NCBI GenBank assembly: GCA_002392915.1
Contig: DGHQ01000025.1
Coordinates: 66,413-130,412, forward strand
Direction of reading: 5' to 3'
From: Bacteroidales bacterium UBA3844
Lineage (GTDB): Bacteria; Bacteroidota; Bacteroidia; Bacteroidales; Paludibacteraceae
Length of the DNA stretch: 64,000 bases
A model generated the notes under the pieces. That model saw only the letters and a list, made by a program, of their open reading frames with translations. It was not told the DNA's origin and made no database searches. The translations under genes and the position numbers were made by a program. Below, piece after piece: positions 63,475 to 64,000 of the stretch (position 1 is its first letter; the number at the start of each line of letters is the position of its first letter).

Positions 63475-64000
63475 ATGAAAGTTATCAAAACAATATTAGT
63501 GCTGTTGACACTGTTGAACGTCACATTCGCGTCTGCACAGGGATTTTTCAAGCATATTCCCAGAGACTATGATTTTATTCAATACGATAAAAACAAGTTG
63601 GAATTTCCAGGCGACACAGGCACAATGTGCTATTTCTATGAGAAGCTTGACAGCATCGTGCTTTGCCGCGAAGGGAAAGTGAACATTCTCCACATCGGTG
63701 GAAGCCATGTGCAGGCAGACGTGTTCTCCAACCGAATCCGACGCAATCTGGATTCATTGAATCTGGATTTCAAAAGTTCACGTGGACTGGTGTTCCCGTT
63801 CAAGATCGCCGGCACAAACAATCCACCTAACTATAATGTGACATACACAGGGAAATGGACATCAAGCCGAATATTGAAGCGTCACGACAATATTGAACTC
63901 GGGCTGATGGGTATCGCTGTGCAGACAAATTCGCCTGACGCGACAATGAAAATCAATCTCAACAAAGATGCAACTTCTCGTTGGGAGTGTACGGATTTGA
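63475..64000 (+). CDS. SGNH-fold secreted protein, 5' part
   Basis: The first 175 codons of a gene cut by the window edge. A signal peptide (MKVIKTILVLLTLLNVTFASA) precedes the start of an SGNH-like domain with VNILHIGGSHVQADVFSNRIRR near 80; the Ser is in GGSHVQAD. It lies 21 bases after the preceding SGNH gene on the same strand, so the two are likely co-transcribed. The rest, and any MBOAT O-acyltransferase partner, would be beyond the window. Confidence 0.75.
   Translation, partial: MKVIKTILVLLTLLNVTFASAQGFFKHIPRDYDFIQYDKNKLEFPGDTGTMCYFYEKLDSIVLCREGKVNILHIGGSHVQADVFSNRIRRNLDSLNLDFKSSRGLVFPFKIAGTNNPPNYNVTYTGKWTSSRILKRHDNIELGLMGIAVQTNSPDATMKINLNKDATSRWECTDL

Overview
The window is a chromosomal segment of a member of Bacteroidota, most likely order Bacteroidales. 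The evidence is the gene order rplM-rpsI-rpsB-tsf, the -7 promoter motif TAnnTTTG in front of many genes, the lack of obvious Shine-Dalgarno sites, and many type IX secretion (T9SS) cargo proteins with both type A and type B C-terminal sorting domains plus PorP/SprF partners. I cannot name a genus. No tRNA, rRNA operon, CRISPR array, insertion sequence or prophage was seen.

Layout. 1-6.1 kb: end of rpmA (L27), murB, a secreted SGNH acetylesterase with CBM6 and a T9SS tail, an unknown membrane protein, and purA. 6.3-18 kb: a small anchored protein, an 1862-residue T9SS type B surface protein, a PL14-like polysaccharide lyase, the RNase P RNA gene, a YihY-type membrane protein and an unusual OmpA-domain protein. 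18-23 kb: uvrA and an LTA-synthase-type sulfatase-fold enzyme. 23-31.3 kb: a TetR regulator with inverted-repeat operators, followed by a compact seven-gene operon (ketosynthase, acyl carrier protein, two hot-dog dehydratases, thioesterase, RND/MMPL exporter fused to a methyltransferase-like domain, FAD oxidoreductase). It resembles aryl-polyene or flexirubin loci but lacks their usual loading and reducing enzymes.

31.6-40 kb: an epimerase-like SDR and a sugar MFS porter. A three-gene minus-strand operon follows (NamZ-type exo-muramidase, second LTA-synthase-like enzyme, GT2 glycosyltransferase), divergent from a DigH-like glycosyl hydrolase; together these suggest envelope and peptidoglycan glycan turnover. 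40.2-47 kb: an exported protein gene broken by a 1-nt frameshift, a strongly structured putative non-coding RNA, the ribosomal protein/EF-Ts operon and alaS. 47.4-61 kb: two tandem paralogous cassettes, each made of a large T9SS type B surface protein, a PD40/OmpA-peptidoglycan linker protein and a PorP/SprF outer-membrane protein. The window ends with a membrane protein and two consecutive SGNH-fold genes, the last one cut by the edge.

A dispersed intergenic palindromic repeat (REP-like, two hairpins, sometimes with an extra conserved tail) occurs at least seven times between genes and often sits next to operon ends.
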